Shown here one piece after another: positions 10,887-21,534 of a DNA stretch of 53,009 nucleotides. The stretch covers positions 1 to 53,009 of the forward strand of contig NMRA01000876.1 in NCBI GenBank assembly GCA_002633005.1, in the 5' to 3' direction. The stretch's first letter is position 1; each line of letters begins with the position of its first letter. Below the pieces are notes generated by a model, which saw only the letters and a program-made list of their open reading frames with translations, did no database searches and was not told where the DNA came from. The DNA comes from Phoronis australis. Its lineage: Eukaryota > Phoronida > Phoronidae. The position numbers and the translations under genes were made by a program.

Positions 10887-10890
10887 NGTG
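10847..10890 (+). repeat. (GT)n microsatellite with one unresolved base
   Basis: A GT dinucleotide run of about 44 bases with an N at 10887. The surrounding DNA from 10586 to 11383 has no gene I can support. Confidence 0.95.
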
Positions 10891-11383
10891 TTTCATTGAA
10901 AAGTAAGCTGTTCTTGGCCTTAGATAGCTTGTTCAAAAACTTGCCTATTGTCTACATAAATGTCTTTCTTCAGATGGCAGTTGAAATAGTGGATCGCCGA
11001 GTGTGAGTGCCATCACGAACACAAATATATGAGTATGTATAAATTAAAACACTGTACAAAACATTTCATGATAAAACAGTTGCTGTACTTCGGACCTCGC
11101 AAAGTTTCTGACTGGTAGTAAACGTATGGTTTCGTGGACTATGAAGTGCCAAAGGGTTTTAACGAATTCCAACCGTGACCCTGTGTCTCATAAATAATCT
11201 TATTTATTAATCTTAAGAGATTTAAAAGCCTTTAGTTGCAAAGAAAAAACCCCAAAATAAAAAATATAATCTTCCGCTATCGAGGTTGTACGTAATGGGT
11301 GAAAGACCGTCTCCGTCTTGTTGTTTTTAGCAGTGCGTCACTGAGTTGTGAGGAAAGTTTGTGTAGAGCCGATTTATTCAGAC

Positions 11384-11640
11384 ATGAAAAGGTGCGTTTT
11401 TGGAGGCTGTAGAAACAGCGACTTGACCGAGAACGTCTATGTGTTCAAATTTCCTTAAGACGCGGAAGTTCCACCGAAACGGCGTCGGTTTGTGCGCAGT
11501 ACGAGAGCGTGGAATGTCAGTGTGAAACATGCGATTCGATTGGGAGCCACTCTTTGTTCGTCATCTTTCAAGGAATCGTGTTTCGACCAAACACAAAAGT
11601 GGCGTTACAATGAAGGACTCGCGACCTTGTTATTTATTTG
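11384..11640 (+). pseudogene. THAP-domain protein, broken
   Basis: From the ATG at 11384 the frame reads MKRCVFGGCRNSD, then VYVFKFP, a TAA stop at about 11456, and continues in the same frame to a Trp and LCSSSFKESCFD. This is the order of a THAP zinc finger: C-x4-C, the F.FP motif, the central Trp, then C-x2-H followed by F. The last zinc ligand position reads Ser instead of His (LCSSSF where LCSxHF is expected), and there is the stop. Both defects make a working finger unlikely. THAP domains bind DNA in host factors and in P-, hobo- and Kolobok-related transposases. No downstream transposase was recognised. Confidence 0.72.
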
Positions 11641-11906
11641 AAAATTTTATAAATGACGAACAAACACCTTCCTTTCTAGGGCGAATGAAGCCAGGCCCTC
11701 ATCCCCTGCCCAGATCGAGTGCTACGACACGTTATAGGGTTATCCAGATCGAGTGCTACGACACGTTATGGGGTTATGTATTGCCAGTTTATTATATCTG
11801 TAAATATGTACACTGTGCATTTTTCTGTCTGTATTACTTAACTGATACATATGTATGCATGTATGTATGTATGTATGCATGTGTGTGTATGAGCGCGCGT
11901 GTTTGC

Positions 11907-11909
<3 letters not shown>

Positions 11910-11957
<48 letters not shown>
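11910..11957 (+). repeat. (GT)n microsatellite
   Basis: A GT run of about 48 bases, preceded by ATGT/ATGC tetranucleotide repeats at about 11850-11885. Open frames through it on both strands are low-complexity artefacts. Confidence 0.95.
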
Positions 11958-11960
<3 letters not shown>

Positions 11961-12048
11961 AATATTTTGACGCCCATATATGCTTTAAAAGTGTTATTAT
12001 TGTAAATTGAATTTTTTGTGATGAACATTAAAAAGCTAGATGGTATAA

Positions 12049-12084
12049 TAATTATCTCGGGATCTCCATATCCCGAGATAATTA
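12049..12084. repeat. Perfect 15-bp hairpin with partial third and fourth copies
   Basis: The arm TAATTATCTCGGGAT (12049-12063) and its exact reverse complement (12070-12084) flank a 6-base loop CTCCAT. Two further fragments of the same word follow immediately (ATCCCGAGA at 12091-12099 and CCCGAGATTA at 12101-12110). It may be a small foldback element or the end of one. No gene lies around it. Confidence 0.75.
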
Positions 12085-12110
12085 AGTTGGATCCCGAGAA
12101 CCCGAGATTA

Positions 12111-15100
12111 TACGAAAAAAAAAACGCGCGATGTCCTTTCCTAGCCACCGTAGAATTGCACTTAACGTACAACTTGGGCGGGTGAATTGATAAAAAGAGA
12201 AAGTTCCATTTAGCACTAGGATTGTGTGTTAGTGTGAAGACGCCCTGTATATTTACAGGTAAGATTACTTAAAGTTAAGTACGTAAGTGTAGGGTCACAC
12301 AAATGTATAAAAGCATTTTCGTCGTCTTTAGCGTTCGCAGATGAGTGTGGGATAGCGATTTCTTCGTTGTGTTTTATTTTGTGACGTCAGAGAGAAATTG
12401 AGAGTGCTTTCGGAAAAAGCGCAATGTCTGAGACTTGAAAAACAAAACATAAAGCAGGTTTGAGGCTTGTGAATACGCCATGAATGTGCCCACGAGCTTC
12501 ACTCTAGACACAACACGACCGTGGAAAACTAAAAACGTTGACAAATGCAGTCTGAACAAACCATGGCTCGACCACAATAGAAGTTACTCATTTGGTTGTT
12601 GACCAGGGATGTGCACGTACTGTACAGTTAACCTTTAGAAAGAAAAGTGTGTCTCACAGGCAACAATAGAGAAACTCGGATCGTTGAGTTGAGTTTCCGG
12701 CTCATTTGACGATATTGCAAAATAGAATGTGCGTGGTAATGTTTTTAAGCTCCAAAGCGCGTCGGTGAAGAAACAACAATGAGAGCCATAAACAGGCGCG
12801 AAATGCACTTAGCTTTTAATACCTATGGCTGACAAGAATTCTGAACATGTGCGGTTCCCTAGTTCTCGCTTGACCGATATGAGACACGGTTGATCAAAAT
12901 ATTATAAGCTTTTAGAGAGTTAGACTCAGTCAAATACCGATTCTAAGCCAACATCATAAAATATACTGGATGATATACGCTACCTGCAAACATTGATATC
13001 AACGTGGCAGACGGACATCTGAACGGGTGCATTATGTCGCCACAGCGCATCATGTCATTGAATGCAACTATTGCCTTATGCCGCTTGAGTTTGCGTTCTT
13101 CATCACCAGTCTGTGGGTGTTGCTTGGTAGCAGAATTTGCCGCTAAAGATTCGTATTCAAGCTTGCGAAACACTGGTAACCAAAAGGTAAGATTTTCCAA
13201 AAGTTTGGAATTAAATGTTGAAAAATGTGGCTGACCTAACACTGAAGCTTATTCAAGATTTTTCGGCAAGCCTGACCGCTAGCAAGGTAAATCTAGACGC
13301 GTCTTTTGCAGTGCCTGTAAACCAAAAGTATTCACTGACACACCGATACACGAAGAACCTCAAAGGAGTACAAATTTACCTGAATTTTGCAAATCAAGAC
13401 CTTGTTGCAACATATACTGTTGCCTTCGGCACATTTAACTGTCGCCCGACGACAATATATGCCGAGTGCGACATTATGTCAACATTGAAGAATATTGCCA
13501 GTTAGGTGACAGGATGCGGATTCAGAATTCTAGTAGGAGGGCGACCAAAAGTTGGGGGTACTAAAGCATGTTTTTTTCTATTCCAAGTTCCTTGCTTGGA
13601 AAAGGGATGCTCCGCATCTGCTCTAGCATCGAGAGTGGTTGTCGTCATCTCCACTACAAGCACACATGCGCACGCGCACACACGTTCACACGCTCACTAT
13701 TTTTATTTTTGTTGATACATACATGTGTTACGATGCAAATTGTCATTCATATTTTAACACGATTAGGTGCGCCAAAATCCTCTTAGGGAGACTATGCGGG
13801 TGGATATGGCTGTCACAACCATTTTAGCCACGAGTAACGATTGCATGCGGAGCTCTTTTGGTCGTACTCATGGGTTGAAGGCCCTGGCCCCCCTTAATCC
13901 CTCCTATCTGTCAGTAGATCTGGGCAACTGTGTTTTTCAAGCACTAGGTAGATATTCACGAAACTTTATTTTTTCAATGCTCATCACACGTATCTTCTCT
14001 CAGGCAACAACATCTGTCGATGTTGATGGAATGATTGTCGCCCCCCGAGTGTAACAATGTCTGCTGTTACATTGTGATGGTACACCCTAAAAGCATGACT
14101 GTGTACATATAGGCCTACACTATACTGCGTGCAGACCTGTTCTGAGGCATAGGCAAATCCAAACTGTGGTGTGACAAAGCTTCGGACATGCCGAATAAGA
14201 TAGGGTGACCGAAAGTTAGGGAGGGTGAACATTAGGGAAGGGGAGTCTTATGCGCCATGAGCTTGCCTTTGTCATTGTTCTTTTCATGTTTTATTTGTTA
14301 AGAAATGAATAATGGGGACTGTTGTGGCAGAAGAAGGGTGATACCCTAGCACCTCATATCGGAGCAAATCCGGGGTTGAGTGTTTCGTGGGGACTTGGGT
14401 TAAATTAAGTGTAATTTGCCAGAATGACTCCCCTCGATTCAGTTGCAAAAAATTGCGTGAGGCAAAGATTCGTCATTCTTAGAAATCAATCTGTTCTCTC
14501 TATTTGGCACCTTTCGACTTTTGGGATTGTCGATGAAGAGTTCGTCTCAATATGAGACACATTCTACTTACAGAAAGTACATTCTTTAACGTTAGTTTTA
14601 CTCATAGAAAGTTTTGTATATATTTGGCTAAATATGTATTACACTTAATTTTGCCACGGTCACGGAAATAGACGGGAATAGTTGATGATTTTCCGATCTC
14701 GGCCGAGGTACAAAACTGTGCTAAAAAGACTTTTAGTATAATAACAGAAAGGATGTGAGCATTATGCTATGTTACTTATTACATAATTTGGTATATATTT
14801 TAAAGTTTTTTAACTAGAATGCCCTTTGAGATAAGTACTTTAATTTGCAAATTTAAGGCAAAGCTGTGTTCCTCCGCGTGATTATATGTGAGTGTATGTA
14901 AATAGTTAATAACAAAAAGGTTATGCGTCAAAGAAAATCAACTACTGACGCCTAACTCTGCGTTTGTGCAAGACGCCAGGTGCGTGCCTGTTTCAACAAA
15001 TTGTAATTTACATGGAATCCAAAAAAAATCTTGCAACCAGTCCGTGAGGTTTGGTGTAAGCTACGGCATTTCATTGAAAAAAGGTCATTAGTTAACCAGC

Positions 15101-16410
15101 GAATTATTTTGGAGCTTCAAAAGAAGCAAGATCAAACAAAATGTCAAACATTTCAAATTGTCTGAAATTTATTTCAATTAATTTCTTTGATGGAAGACAT
15201 ATGAACATTGTACCTGTATTATATTTCATCATGATCATTACTGAACGCAACGATTACTTAGCAAAAACAACCTACAATAAGGGACGTAGGCTGAATCAAA
15301 GCTTTTGCATGTTATCAGGAAGCTATTAACATAATGCCTTCCTTCCTGATGTTATCTAAAATAAGTCTGTTCAAACTGTTCTATTCATACACTGTATTTT
15401 ATAAAACCTGTAAAACTGACGTTGAATTGAAACCAGGAACTAACATCTTACTCGCCCCTTTGCTTAATTTAAAAACTGCTAAAGAGAAATCCCCAGTGTC
15501 AACGAACCCCCATACAAGGTCTTAACAGAACCAGTGTCGAGAGCGAGGCGGGTACCTCTATACAGGAATGTTGGTGTGCAATTTTCGTGAACAATCCGGC
15601 CAAACGCACCATGGCTTGCAGTCCGCAATATTGATTAGATGTACATACAGCCATTGTTTTCGAGTGTTGCAGGAAGCTAGGCCATCTTTAATAAAGGAAC
15701 ACAATGCAAAAAATAAATGTAATGCAATGAAAGACAACTAAAACATCATACTATGAATGGATATCTAATACTAAGAGAAAAACGACTGCGCACCGTATAA
15801 TGTGATTATGATGTAGACATGGCCACCACTTGAACTGACATGAAACTTGTGAGAATCTGAAAACATATCGAGTAAAAAAATTTCAATTAATATAAGGGTA
15901 TTCTATGAAAGTAAGTTGACGATGAGGGTAGCAAACTCGTAGCCGATGAGTTATCGCTTTTATTGAGGCACCTTATTAAAGTGGGAGAAATGTGTGGATA
16001 GGGGAATTGTTTAGGAGGAAGCATTGAGATAATAGTGATACTTTGAAGGTCATATAGCTGACTGAAGGACGAAACAGGCAAAACTGTCATTGTGTTGGTC
16101 ATAAATAACTGTTCCTAGTTCATGTTTGGAGGAGGCGCAGGTTTCTTCGGAGTAGAGGTTTTTCGGAGTATTTTTTGAGTAATTGGTAGTAACCATACTA
16201 GACGCACCGGCATTGAATTGTTGAGCGTATGAGCATTTCCATGCCATATGCTTTCCCTATTGTGCCAATACAACCCTCATGAAAATTGTGAGCAAAATGT
16301 TTGGCCAACTATAGTTTGTGAGGGCCATCTGGAAGGTAAGCTTTCTTGCTTAAGATGATTGTATCTCTTATTTTGTCTTCAATAGTTATTGTGTTTTATA
16401 TGACTGACAT
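12111..16410. other. Long stretch without a supportable gene
   Basis: Several open frames of 60-110 codons exist (e.g. 12943-13242 minus, 13215-13505 plus, 13767-14054 plus), but none shows a domain, signal peptide, or convincing splice partners. A short CA-rich patch lies near 13660-13700. I see no RNA gene. Unrecognised exons or regulatory DNA cannot be excluded. Confidence 0.4.
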
Positions 16411-16439
16411 CAGGAAGAGATAACCAGGAAGGGACAACT
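16411..16439 (+). repeat. 29-bp motif, exact inverted copy at 22908-22936
   Basis: The motif is itself two near-identical 14-mers in tandem, CAGGAAGAGATAAC and CAGGAAGGGACAAC, plus a final T. Its exact reverse complement is at 22908-22936, 6.5 kb away. Flanking sequence beyond about 35 bases is not shared. The pair could be ends of related elements or the ends of one large element. Confidence 0.7.
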
Positions 16440-16724
16440 GTTTTAGCGCATTTTAACGTGTTTTCAAAAGTGATTTCAAAAGTAAATGTTAAAGTCGTCT
16501 AGAATCCAATCATTGTGTTTGAAAGCTTAACTCTTTAGCTATAAAATGACACCACTTCGGTCCCCAAAGACTGCATATTAATGACACTGGGATGCTTTGA
16601 ACATGACTTGTTTAACCTTCCAAAAGATGCCTCTTCCCAGGCATGTACTCGGGCATGATCCTCTTTTTTGAACCAACAGATGTCACTAATATATGCAAAT
16701 AAGGCTTGCATCTCCTACGTCATG

Positions 16725-16750
16725 TGACGTCATACGACGTCATACGACGC
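16725..16750 (+). promoter_or_regulatory. Cluster of CRE-like sites
   Basis: A perfect palindromic CRE, TGACGTCA (16725-16732), is followed by two closely spaced CGACGTCATACGACG units, so three ACGTCA-type half sites fall in about 25 bases. An octamer ATGCAAAT lies about 30 bases upstream (near 16693). No gene start was identified nearby, so regulatory use is only a possibility. Confidence 0.35.
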
Positions 16751-17047
16751 GAACTTCCAATTTGAACCCTCAGTTGCCTATAGTGAATGACTTGAAACAC
16801 AGTTCTACCTGATTGGGCAGATCTAAGAAAATTAAGAACTCACACAAGTCAACGATTAAAGAACATTGAATGGTTTCACATGAAAATACATTTAATTGTA
16901 TTTGGATACGCTTGCATGGGTGAAAGCTTGGACTTTGTCATTTTGCTTAAATCCAGATTTAGAAGCAGGTGTAAGTCAAGAAATTAGCTGCTCCCGCCAC
17001 GGTGGCCGGTGTCGTGGCGTCCGAGTTGCCGGGAAGTCTGATCCATG

Positions 17048-17155
17048 CATGCGTAATTCAGTCGACGAACTAATGCTAGTCGCCGGTCAGCTCCGCTATG
17101 ATTCATGCGCAATTCGACGAACTAATGCTAGTCGCTGGTCAGCTACGCTATGATT
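17048..17155 (+). repeat. Tandem duplication of a 52-56 bp unit
   Basis: Unit 1 (17048-17103) and unit 2 (17104-17155) both run from CATGCG(T/C)AATTC to CGCTATGATT and share GACGAACTAATGCTAGTCGC. Unit 1 carries a 4-base insertion. They differ at only a few other positions. Confidence 0.8.
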
Positions 17156-17971
17156 CATTTGAGACGTGCGGCTTAACTCCTTACCCGTGTCACTGGCTCC
17201 AAGGTCGTTTTGTTTGACCCAGTTTCGGGAAAAGTTCATTTTAATACGGCCATTTCCTGAAGATTTTTTGAAAGATATGATCCCGAAATCCTTGGCCTAT
17301 AGAGCTGTATTAAAATTCCTTGTTGAAACACGGCCACTGGTCCAGCTTCTGCCGGGCGGTTCAGTGAGGAAAATGCTATGGAACGCGTGTCCCAAAAATG
17401 CACACTTCAATTAACCCCTGCAGTTCAAGTTCTTTTCCCGTCAATCACTGTGCGCGGATTCTACGCGGGCAGCCTACTGCATGACTACACCTTATTTTTA
17501 ACGTGGGTGCGTCACTGAGTCACGACGTGTCCAGTATGCACGGGAATGTCAAGCAAACGATTCGGTTTAGAAGAACCTAAATTCATTGCACAATACTACT
17601 GGGACTGACTACAAGCACTCAAGGAAATGCAAAGACAATCTTTCCAAATTTATGAGCAATGACTTGGTCTTCTTTTTCGATCCGATCTACGATTTGTAAA
17701 TGTTTGAATTTCTTTAGTCTAGTTTTTAATTCAATACATTCATCATATATATCACTGCTATCGTTTAGTGTCCTTCTTTGCGACATGGTGGTCTGATGAT
17801 GGATCGAATTTTTGCAAGTCAGCCTTCAGCCTTCAACTAAGTTCAGTGACGTATCGCCATTTCTTACAAGACAGCTTCGATCTGTGCTGTGCACGAATGT
17901 TTTGTGTTTTTGATGAATTTGGAATCTCAACTTCCCCTCGTGAGTAGTTGGCAGTGTCATGTCGGAGGTGT

Positions 17972-18040
17972 ATAGAGGGCGCAGCACTGAAAAAAGTGGA
18001 GGCTAAAGCCCCCTCAGCCCCCTGTAGTGCACCGCCTATG
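17972..18040 (-). repeat. Short foldback repeat, copy A (inverted copy at 45470-45538)
   Basis: The segment around GCAGCACTGAAAAAAGTGG and GCCCCCT is the reverse complement of 45470-45538 with moderate divergence. The other copy has inverted ends and so looks like a very small mobile element. It sits directly beside the TTAA transposon that begins at 18069. Confidence 0.6.
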
Positions 18041-18241
18041 GACCACTGAAAAACTTGGACTGAATTAAAGGAGAATGCCACCCGATTTAATTAGTCTTTT
18101 TTGTCTTATTAATCGGTCTATATCCACATCGCCTCGCACACGGTCGACCTTACCTTGCCAAGAGGTGTCGCGTTAACCTGTGAGGAAGGTGAGAAACGAC
18201 GCTAGCGACGTCAATGGTTCATCTGCAGAGTGAATGCCGCT

Positions 18242-18445
18242 ATGTTGCGGTGCATCGTTCCCGCTTGTGCGAGCTATGCACCTGCGAGGAAAGTGGGTAT
18301 ATCGTTTTTTCGACTTCCTCGAGAGTCCGAAATGTTTAGGAAGTGGATCGCAATAGTGAAGAATGAAAAGTACGCTGTAAATAGCAAGTATGAGGCCGTG
18401 GAACATCTCCTTGTCTGTGGCCTGCAGTCGTCGACAGCCGCGTGA
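18242..18445 (+). pseudogene. THAP-domain start of the transposon's DNA-binding gene, truncated
   Basis: From ATG at 18242 the frame reads MLRCIVPACASYAPARK, then FFRLPRESEMFRKW. This gives the THAP C-x4-C pair, the hydrophobic-Pro motif and the central Trp. The expected final C-x2-H-F is missing: after HLLVC the frame continues GLQSSTAA and stops. The open frame extends upstream to a GTG at 18230, but MLRC is the natural THAP start. The same segment appears damaged in copy 2 (about 48309-48548 minus) and copy 3 (about 40890-41045 minus). It is likely a deletion derivative of the N-terminus of a transposase. Confidence 0.72.
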
Positions 18446-18480
18446 GTGCCTGACGAATGCCAGCTTGCCAAATAACTATC

Positions 18481-18645
18481 CCTACGTTCCGTTGTCTGAC
18501 CTTGTTCACGGCGCCTCTTTAGTATTTCTTCATCACTGTATTCCTGTTCGAACTGATAGCCTGTGAAACCTAACGATCCACCTGCGAAGTCTTTGTTGGG
18601 ATTGATGAGGTCTCGTCTAAGTCGCAGGAGATTGCGAGTTGCCAT
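18481..18645 (-). pseudogene. N-terminal part of the transposon's second ORF (P2X7-ballast-type leader)
   Basis: The frame begins MATRNLLRLRRD at 18645 and contains GYQFEQEYSDEEILKRRREQ. The same motif is at 48209 in copy 2, and as YQFEPEYTDQEI at 40370 in copy 3, where it continues into a cysteine-rich region resembling the P2X7 intracellular domain. In this copy the frame runs across the internal deletion into the antisense of the THAP remnant and is not functional past about residue 55. Confidence 0.6.
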
Positions 18646-19002
18646 GTTGACGTTTATTTCTGAGCGTTCTGTTTCAAAATAAATTATTCTAACCCTAACC
18701 AATCCTTATATAAAACTGAAACAAAGTCTGTCACATTAGGTGCAATTTCTAATGCCTTTGGAGTGTTCCTGAGTGCAAATGATTTGAGAAGCCAGCAATG
18801 TATCATACGGACTGCGTTAGGTGCAATAAAAATAATTGACGGGGACACCGAGGCCGTGTGAGCTCATGCTAATTTAGTGTTTGATGGCAGAAACTGTTGT
18901 GAAACAACTCGATTTCCATCCCACGGCCAGGTGTTAGGGGAATCTTTATTTATATTTACATTATTCAAATAATGATTGTCAATGTACAACTTCTGCCCTG
19001 AC

Positions 19003-19247
19003 CATGTGCGCACCCAGGGGGGCTCGAGGGCTCGAACGAGGGCAAAGTGGCGAAATGGGCAAAAAGGTCCGCCTCTGGGAAACAAAAAGTCCGAGAAAAT
19101 GAGACTAAAGTCCTCTAAACAAGCACAGTCGCGCAATTCACAGTGGTGCCCCCGTTTTTTAGCTCACCCGCTTTTTTGTTACCAAAAGGTCCACAACGTC
19201 AGAAATTCGAGCCCCCCCCATATATTGAAGGCTGGGTGCACGCATGT
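19003..19247. mobile_element. 245-bp inverted-repeat element nested in transposon copy 1
   Basis: Comparison with copy 2 (47690-47770, reversed) shows CTTCTGCCCTGAC joined directly to sequence that in copy 1 resumes only after 19251. The extra DNA starts CATGTGCGCACCCAG and ends CTGGGTGCACGCATGT, an imperfect terminal inverted repeat. It is flanked by TGAC at 18999-19002 and again at 19248-19251. This is a clean nested insertion with a 4-bp duplication. Confidence 0.8.
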
Positions 19248-19998
19248 TGACGGTGCTGTGGACAAAACGGAACCTGAATTCGCGGCCCCAACGAGTAAGT
19301 AGACTTGAAGTATCGTGGCTAATTCACCAACATAATCACGTGCTCATTACTTTGGCTCACTAGTATAGTATTTTCCTGACTAGAAGTTTAGTTTCCAACT
19401 TTGGTTGGTTTATGTTCGTGATGTCTGATCAGTTTCCGAGTCACTGGTCGGGATAACGAGTCAATCCGGCGGCCGCGACGGGCCTGATCGGCCGAGCCAC
19501 TGGCCAGGATAACAAGCGTTTTGCGTGTTTAGAACTTAAAAAATCACAGTTACAAACAACACAGACTAGGTTCTCCTGTCCGTATCTCACGGAAAAATAC
19601 TTCGAATATATCTCCGAACAGACCCAAACTCCTGCTACGGACCTTATTGGCTTGCCGAGCCGTTGTAAGCTACGGCCGTGTCCAAATACCAATAAATCCG
19701 TAACAGCGAAATAAAACAACACGTTTTTATAAGAACTCGGTGTATTTTTAAGGGTTTCACATCGAAGTTTGTTGATTTATTGGTGTAAAACGGTGAATTC
19801 AAGCGATAAGCTTACACCAGTAACCCGTGTTGTGAACTGCTGAACAGACTGCGTGTGAAACCAATTATGTCATTGGATAATTTCAACACCTCCGTCTGCC
19901 ATCAGGTGTCAGGTAACGCAACCGTACGTGCCGTTATGGAGTAGAATTACTCGATCTAAATTGATACAAATTAGGTTGTTTTTGGGTGGCATGCTCCT

Positions 19999-20658
19999 TC
20001 AATACGCTCCGCAAAATTTTTGCTTTACAAGTTTTCTCGAATTTTCGAAATACATGTATGAATGATTAAGTGCACATTTTCAAGAGCGCTTAGACGACCT
20101 ATGCTGCAAAAACGGAGACCCTAACAACAATAGTCCTGGTCAGGGCCCTCAAATGGTAAACCATACATTGATAACGAGTTGTCAAAGTTCTCTTGAGTTT
20201 TCTCTCTGATCAGTATTCGAAGTCTTTCTTTTTTGTCTTTCCCCAGCCCTACACCTTTGTCGGTTGCCATGGTTTAACCCTGAGGCATGCAATTTTTTGG
20301 GGGTGGCACTCGCCCTCCCCCCGCTTACTAAGGTCCTGATGCAAGGAGTCCATCTTTGGTCCAAGGTCAATGTTGTGTTTCAACACGCACTCGTTGTATA
20401 GCTTGAGCATTAAATGAAAGGTTTAAGAAATACAGGAGCAGTTTTGCGCATTTAATTGTGCGTGTAAAAGGGTTTATGGATTTGTACTGAATTTGTTGCT
20501 GCAACTTGTCTCATGGGCCTGTACCCGGCACGTGACCACAAAGGTGGACACTAATTCGGCTATTGCGCAAGTCGACTGTAGCAAGGTGGCCAGTGAAAAT
20601 GTAAGACAGCACCAGGCCAGTGGGCGTGTGTGACAACTCGGATTTCTAGTCTCTTATT
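19999..20658. other. Stretch without a supportable gene
   Basis: I see no coding or RNA gene here. A G- and C-rich patch (about 20296-20330) resembles the edges of the small foldback repeats, but no ends can be defined. Confidence 0.4.
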
Positions 20659-21131
20659 ATGAAAACCATTGAAGGCAATTATCAGCACCTGCAAACAAGA
20701 ATTTTGAAGTATGGAGAATTTCAACAGGAGTTAGCTGTAGACTTAGTCACGAAGCTGCCGACATTTCAGCCACGGTTACTGCCGGTCCTTCGAAGCAATT
20801 ATAGCACATATATATGAATTTTTAAGAATGGCAAGGGTGCGTTTTGTGTTGACGGAAATGTCCATGGTGTCGAGGAATCTGAGGCATTTAATGATGAACA
20901 ACTGTTCTGGCTTCATTTGGAAAAACACTTAGCAAAACTAACTTCCACGTATGCATACTGTGGCGGAATTAAAAAATACGATTATGGCAGTGCAAATTGT
21001 AGCAGAGCCACAAAGTGTGCTAAAATGGTAGAAAATTGGGCATAACATTTCTGTAGAAGATAAAAGGTTGATTGGCGCAGGAGCAGGCAGATGTCTTCAA
21101 TGCTCAGAAAAATTTCGGCAGGCAAGAGACT
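20659..21131 (+). pseudogene. Unidentified coding-like segment, copy A, with one internal stop
   Basis: From ATG at 20659 a single frame runs 128 codons to TAA at 21043-21045, broken only by TGA at 20815-20817. It includes QQELAVDLVTKLPTFQPRL, GKGAFCVDGNVHGVEE, EQLFWLHLEKHLAKL and YAYCGGIKKYDYG. After the TAA another frame continues RLIGAGAGRCLQCSEKFRQ, suggesting a frameshift. The part from 20740 on is duplicated at 21535-21935. I do not recognise the family. Composition and duplication suggest a transposon or retroposed gene rather than a host gene in use. Confidence 0.5.
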
Positions 21132-21391
21132 AGGCAATGACCATCGCCTCTGTTGGCCCGAAGCAGAGGCGATGTAGAGGCTATAGGCGCTCTGTACGCC
21201 GGAAGCTTTTCGGCGAATTATGCCTCGCACCGACTAAACCATCAAAGTCACGTTGTTACAAATACCTTTTGCGCATAGAGGAACACCTTATGAGGTTGTC
21301 GATGTGTTTAATTCCTTCCAACTCGAAAAAATACTCCCGTTATGAAACTTTTTCTTCGAGCAGTCCCTATTTCAGTTCCCAAAATCGTGAA

Positions 21392-21534
21392 NNNNNNNNN
21401 NNNNNNNNNNNNNNNNNNNNNNNNNNNNNNNNNNNNNNNNNNNNNNNNNNNNNNNNNNNNNNNNNNNNNNNNNNNNNNNNNNNNNNNNNNNNNNNNNNNN
21501 NNNNNNNNNNNNNNNNNNNNNNNNNNNNNNNNNN
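21392..21534. other. Assembly gap (143 N)
   Basis: A run of N separates the two copies of the unidentified coding-like segment. Open frames across it are not real. The true distance between copies is therefore unknown. Single N also occur at 542, 10887 and 26605. Confidence 0.99.

Larger units (their letters stand above)
18069..19998 (-). mobile_element. TTAA/AGGAG DNA transposon, copy 1 (THAP plus P2X7-ballast-like ORF remnants)
   Basis: The ends are AGGAGAATGCCACCC (18069-18083) and GGGTGGCATGCTCCT (19984-19998), 14 of 15 complementary. The left flank is TTAA (18065-18068); the right flank is TCAA, a one-base change. Subterminal sequence is shared with copies 2 and 3 but this copy lies in reverse orientation. 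It carries a THAP start (18242-18445 plus) and, converging on it, the start of a second ORF (18481-18645 minus). The middle has been deleted, joining the two remnants. A 245-bp element is nested at 19003-19247. TTAA targets plus a THAP domain fit the Kolobok superfamily best, by inference. Confidence 0.85.
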
